A DNA stretch of 15,026 bases from Rhodobiaceae bacterium (GTDB taxonomy: Bacteria; Pseudomonadota; Alphaproteobacteria; Rhizobiales; TMED25): contig PAHC01000011.1 of the NCBI GenBank assembly GCA_002704755.1, positions 364,431 through 379,456 on the forward strand. Reading direction: 5' to 3'. The notes below the pieces were generated by a model. The model did not search any database and was not told where the DNA came from. It saw only the letters and a list, made by a program, of their open reading frames with translations. Position 1 is the stretch's first letter. Every line of letters starts with the position of its first letter. Both the position numbers and the translations under genes were made by a program. Positions 12,994-15,026 of the stretch are shown piece by piece.

Positions 12994-15026
12994 ATGAAAT
13001 TATCTAGTCTAAATTTTATAGAAAGTGTTGCTCCTATCAGTCTTAGGTTATTTTTGAAAAAACAGGCAAAAAGAATTTTTGGAATACTAATATTCATGAG
13101 CTGTATTTTCCTCATTACATCACTAATTTCATGGAACCCTTATGATCCAAGCATAAATAACTATAATGATAATGCCGTAACTAATCTATTGGGCGCTAGT
13201 GGTGCTATAATATCTGATTTCATGCTGCAGTTTTTAGGATTAGGCTCTTTTATCTTAATAGCATTGTTGTTGCTTTTAAGCATAAATTTGATACTACAAA
13301 ATCAAAAAGTAATTGGAATTCCAAGATATATTAGATACCCAACATTTTTTATATTATGGATTTTAATTCTATCAAGTATTGATATAACAAATAGCGGTCT
13401 TTTCAGATCCACAGTCGATTGGATTTATTTAGTAGGTGCAGGAGGACTGATTGGTGATTTATTAAACCAATCAATTCAAAATAACATTCTATCTAGAATA
13501 GTTATATTATCAGAAAATCATTATAAGAAATTTATATTTTTTATATCAGTTATTCTTTTAGCATCGATGTTTTATCTGAATAAATTGATCGTAAAATTTA
13601 AAAATAAACGACAACCAAAATTAATTGATTCTGACTACATGCACCAAAGAGTAGCCGTAAAGGAAGAAAGACGACTGAGTAACATACTGAAATTTTTTAT
13701 CAAAATGTTTATGGATTTATTTAATGCCATAAAATCTCTACCATTTTTACAAAAAAATGATGATGTAAGTTTTGAAAAAATTAGAGATAATTTCGATAGT
13801 ATAAAAACTAATGAGCATATTATCATTGGTGAGAGCTTTGAGTCAGATGAAAAACCGATGAATTTTGATCTTCCTTCAAAAAGTAAAATAAAACCAAAAA
13901 GATCCAGACCTAAAACACCAGATATAAGAAAAGACAACCTTGATTTATTTGAGAGTAATAGTTCCTATGAACTACCTTCAATAAATCTTCTTAAAACAAA
14001 CAATCAAACTGATTACAATAAAAAGGTTAGTCAATCAGAATTAGAAGTAAAAGCTGAAGAACTAAAAAATGTTCTTCTTGAATATAAAGTTTCTGGTGAA
14101 ATTATTAATATAAAACCAGGACCTGTCGTTACCTTATTTGAGATTGAACCATCTATTGGAACACGCTCCTCTCGTGTTATTAGTCTAGCTGAAGATATTG
14201 CTATGGCTATGAAAGCAATATCAGCAAGGGTTGCGGTTATACCTGGTCGCAATTTAATTGGGATTGAACTTCCCATGGAAGAAAGAAGTACTGTCTATCT
14301 TAGCGAAATTATAAAATCTGTAGAATTTGAAAATACCAATCACAAGCTAGCAATCGCTCTTGGAAAAAATATAGGTGGTCAACCTATTGTTGTAGACTTG
14401 TCATCTATGCCTCATTTGCTTATAGCGGGGACAACCGGATCAGGTAAATCGGTTGGAATTAATACAATGATCCTATCTTTACTATATAAATACTCTCCAG
14501 ATAATTGTAAAATGATCATGATTGACCCAAAAATGCTTGAACTTTCTGTTTATGAAGGCATTCCACATCTCCTTACACCTGTTGTTACAGAACCAAAAAA
14601 AGCAGTTGTTGCTTTGAAATGGATTGTAAAAGAAATGGAGAAAAGATATAAAAATATGTCAAAAATTGGTGTCCGGAATCTTGACGGTTACAACAAATAT
14701 ATAGAACGTGAAGGAGGCACAGTTAATATTAAACGCCAAATAGGTTACGATGAAATAACTGGAAAACCAAATTATCATAATGAAGAAATCATACTTAAAA
14801 AAATGCCTTTCATAGTAGTGATTGTAGATGAAATGGCTGATTTAATGGCTGTTGCAGGAAAAGAAATCGAACATTCAGTTGCACGCCTAGCAGCTATGGC
14901 GCGTGCTGCAGGAATACATTTAATTATGGCAACACAAAGACCATCAACAGATGTAATAACAGGAACAATAAAAGCAAATTTCCCAACAAGAATAAGTTTC
15001 CAAGTCAGCTCAAAAATTGATAGTAG
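12994..15026 (+). CDS. ftsK: DNA translocase FtsK (partial, runs off window end)
   Basis: An open frame of 677 codons plus 2 bases continues past the window end. FtsK is a septum-bound ATPase that pumps DNA and activates chromosome-dimer resolution during division. The N-terminal membrane domain has hydrophobic segments near residues 28-46, 72-101, 116-131, 140-157 and 180-195, with the family's SWNPYDPS and NLLGASGAIISD motifs. A charged linker (about 200-345, including KPKRSRPKTP) is short, as is common outside enterobacteria. The motor domain follows: Walker A GTTGSGKS at 479-486, DPKMLELSVYEGIPHLLTPVV, Walker B with Asp612-Glu613 in VIVDEMADLM, and FQVSSKIDS at the cut end. The C-terminal gamma domain is not visible. 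It starts one base after the dapC stop without a clear ribosome site. Confidence 0.96.
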   Translation, partial: MKLSSLNFIESVAPISLRLFLKKQAKRIFGILIFMSCIFLITSLISWNPYDPSINNYNDNAVTNLLGASGAIISDFMLQFLGLGSFILIALLLLLSINLILQNQKVIGIPRYIRYPTFFILWILILSSIDITNSGLFRSTVDWIYLVGAGGLIGDLLNQSIQNNILSRIVILSENHYKKFIFFISVILLASMFYLNKLIVKFKNKRQPKLIDSDYMHQRVAVKEERRLSNILKFFIKMFMDLFNAIKSLPFLQKNDDVSFEKIRDNFDSIKTNEHIIIGESFESDEKPMNFDLPSKSKIKPKRSRPKTPDIRKDNLDLFESNSSYELPSINLLKTNNQTDYNKKVSQSELEVKAEELKNVLLEYKVSGEIINIKPGPVVTLFEIEPSIGTRSSRVISLAEDIAMAMKAISARVAVIPGRNLIGIELPMEERSTVYLSEIIKSVEFENTNHKLAIALGKNIGGQPIVVDLSSMPHLLIAGTTGSGKSVGINTMILSLLYKYSPDNCKMIMIDPKMLELSVYEGIPHLLTPVVTEPKKAVVALKWIVKEMEKRYKNMSKIGVRNLDGYNKYIEREGGTVNIKRQIGYDEITGKPNYHNEEIILKKMPFIVVIVDEMADLMAVAGKEIEHSVARLAAMARAAGIHLIMATQRPSTDVITGTIKANFPTRISFQVSSKIDS

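Noticed and set aside
13635..14276. Reverse-strand open frames inside ftsK
   Set aside because: They are antisense to the FtsK linker and early motor domain and resemble no protein family; the + strand frame is continuous FtsK.

Overview
This window looks like core chromosome from an AT-rich, gene-dense alphaproteobacterium, probably a free-living, marine-type, streamlined lineage. The assignment rests on family resemblance: a DUF1674/SdhAF4 gene beside rsmB, the order chaperedoxin - LON-domain protein - Trm112-like protein, the neighbouring ubiH-type, tesB, glnK-amtB and ftsK genes, and an alphaproteobacterial-style CnoX with an intact CxxC. Genes are packed with gaps of 0 to 170 bases. No stretch over about 200 bases lacks a gene, and I see no insertion sequence, phage gene, CRISPR array or pseudogene.

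Layout. (1) 1-255: the last 22 codons of acetyl-CoA synthetase (acs, +) meet a small SdhAF4/DUF1674 gene (-) stop codon to stop codon. (2) 256-322: a divergent promoter region built on a 19-base palindrome. (3) 323-3697: rsmB (16S rRNA m5C967 methyltransferase), a single-domain cupin and purH (+), meeting at 3697/3701 (4) a hydantoinase/dihydropyrimidinase-family gene (-) that lies 48 bases downstream of a tRNA-Gly(GCC) gene (-). (5) 5365-7738: a tight + strand cluster of cnoX (thioredoxin-TPR chaperedoxin), a LON-domain protein, a Trm112-like protein and an outer-membrane beta-barrel resembling lipid A oxidase LpxQ. (6) 7747-9905: a ubiquinone-biosynthesis hydroxylase (-) divergent from acyl-CoA thioesterase tesB (+), with an 18-base palindrome between them. 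(7) 9906-11774: glnK-amtB with an apparent nitrogen-control promoter (possible NtrC site, consensus IHF site, near-perfect sigma-54 promoter) and a strong intrinsic terminator. (8) 11841-15026: dapC (succinyl-diaminopimelate aminotransferase) and, one base later, the N-terminal two thirds of ftsK, which runs off the window end.

How the parts fit. Most genes are housekeeping: rRNA modification, purine synthesis, proteostasis, ubiquinone, lysine/peptidoglycan precursor synthesis and chromosome segregation. The clearest regulatory unit is glnK-amtB: AmtB imports ammonium, the PII protein GlnK plugs it when nitrogen is plentiful, and the promoter should fire under nitrogen limitation through NtrC and RpoN. 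I found no convincing undescribed multi-gene system. The items most worth a second look are the complete NtrC-IHF-sigma54 promoter in so compact a genome, the LpxQ-like barrel in the chaperedoxin cluster, and the palindromes at both divergent promoters.
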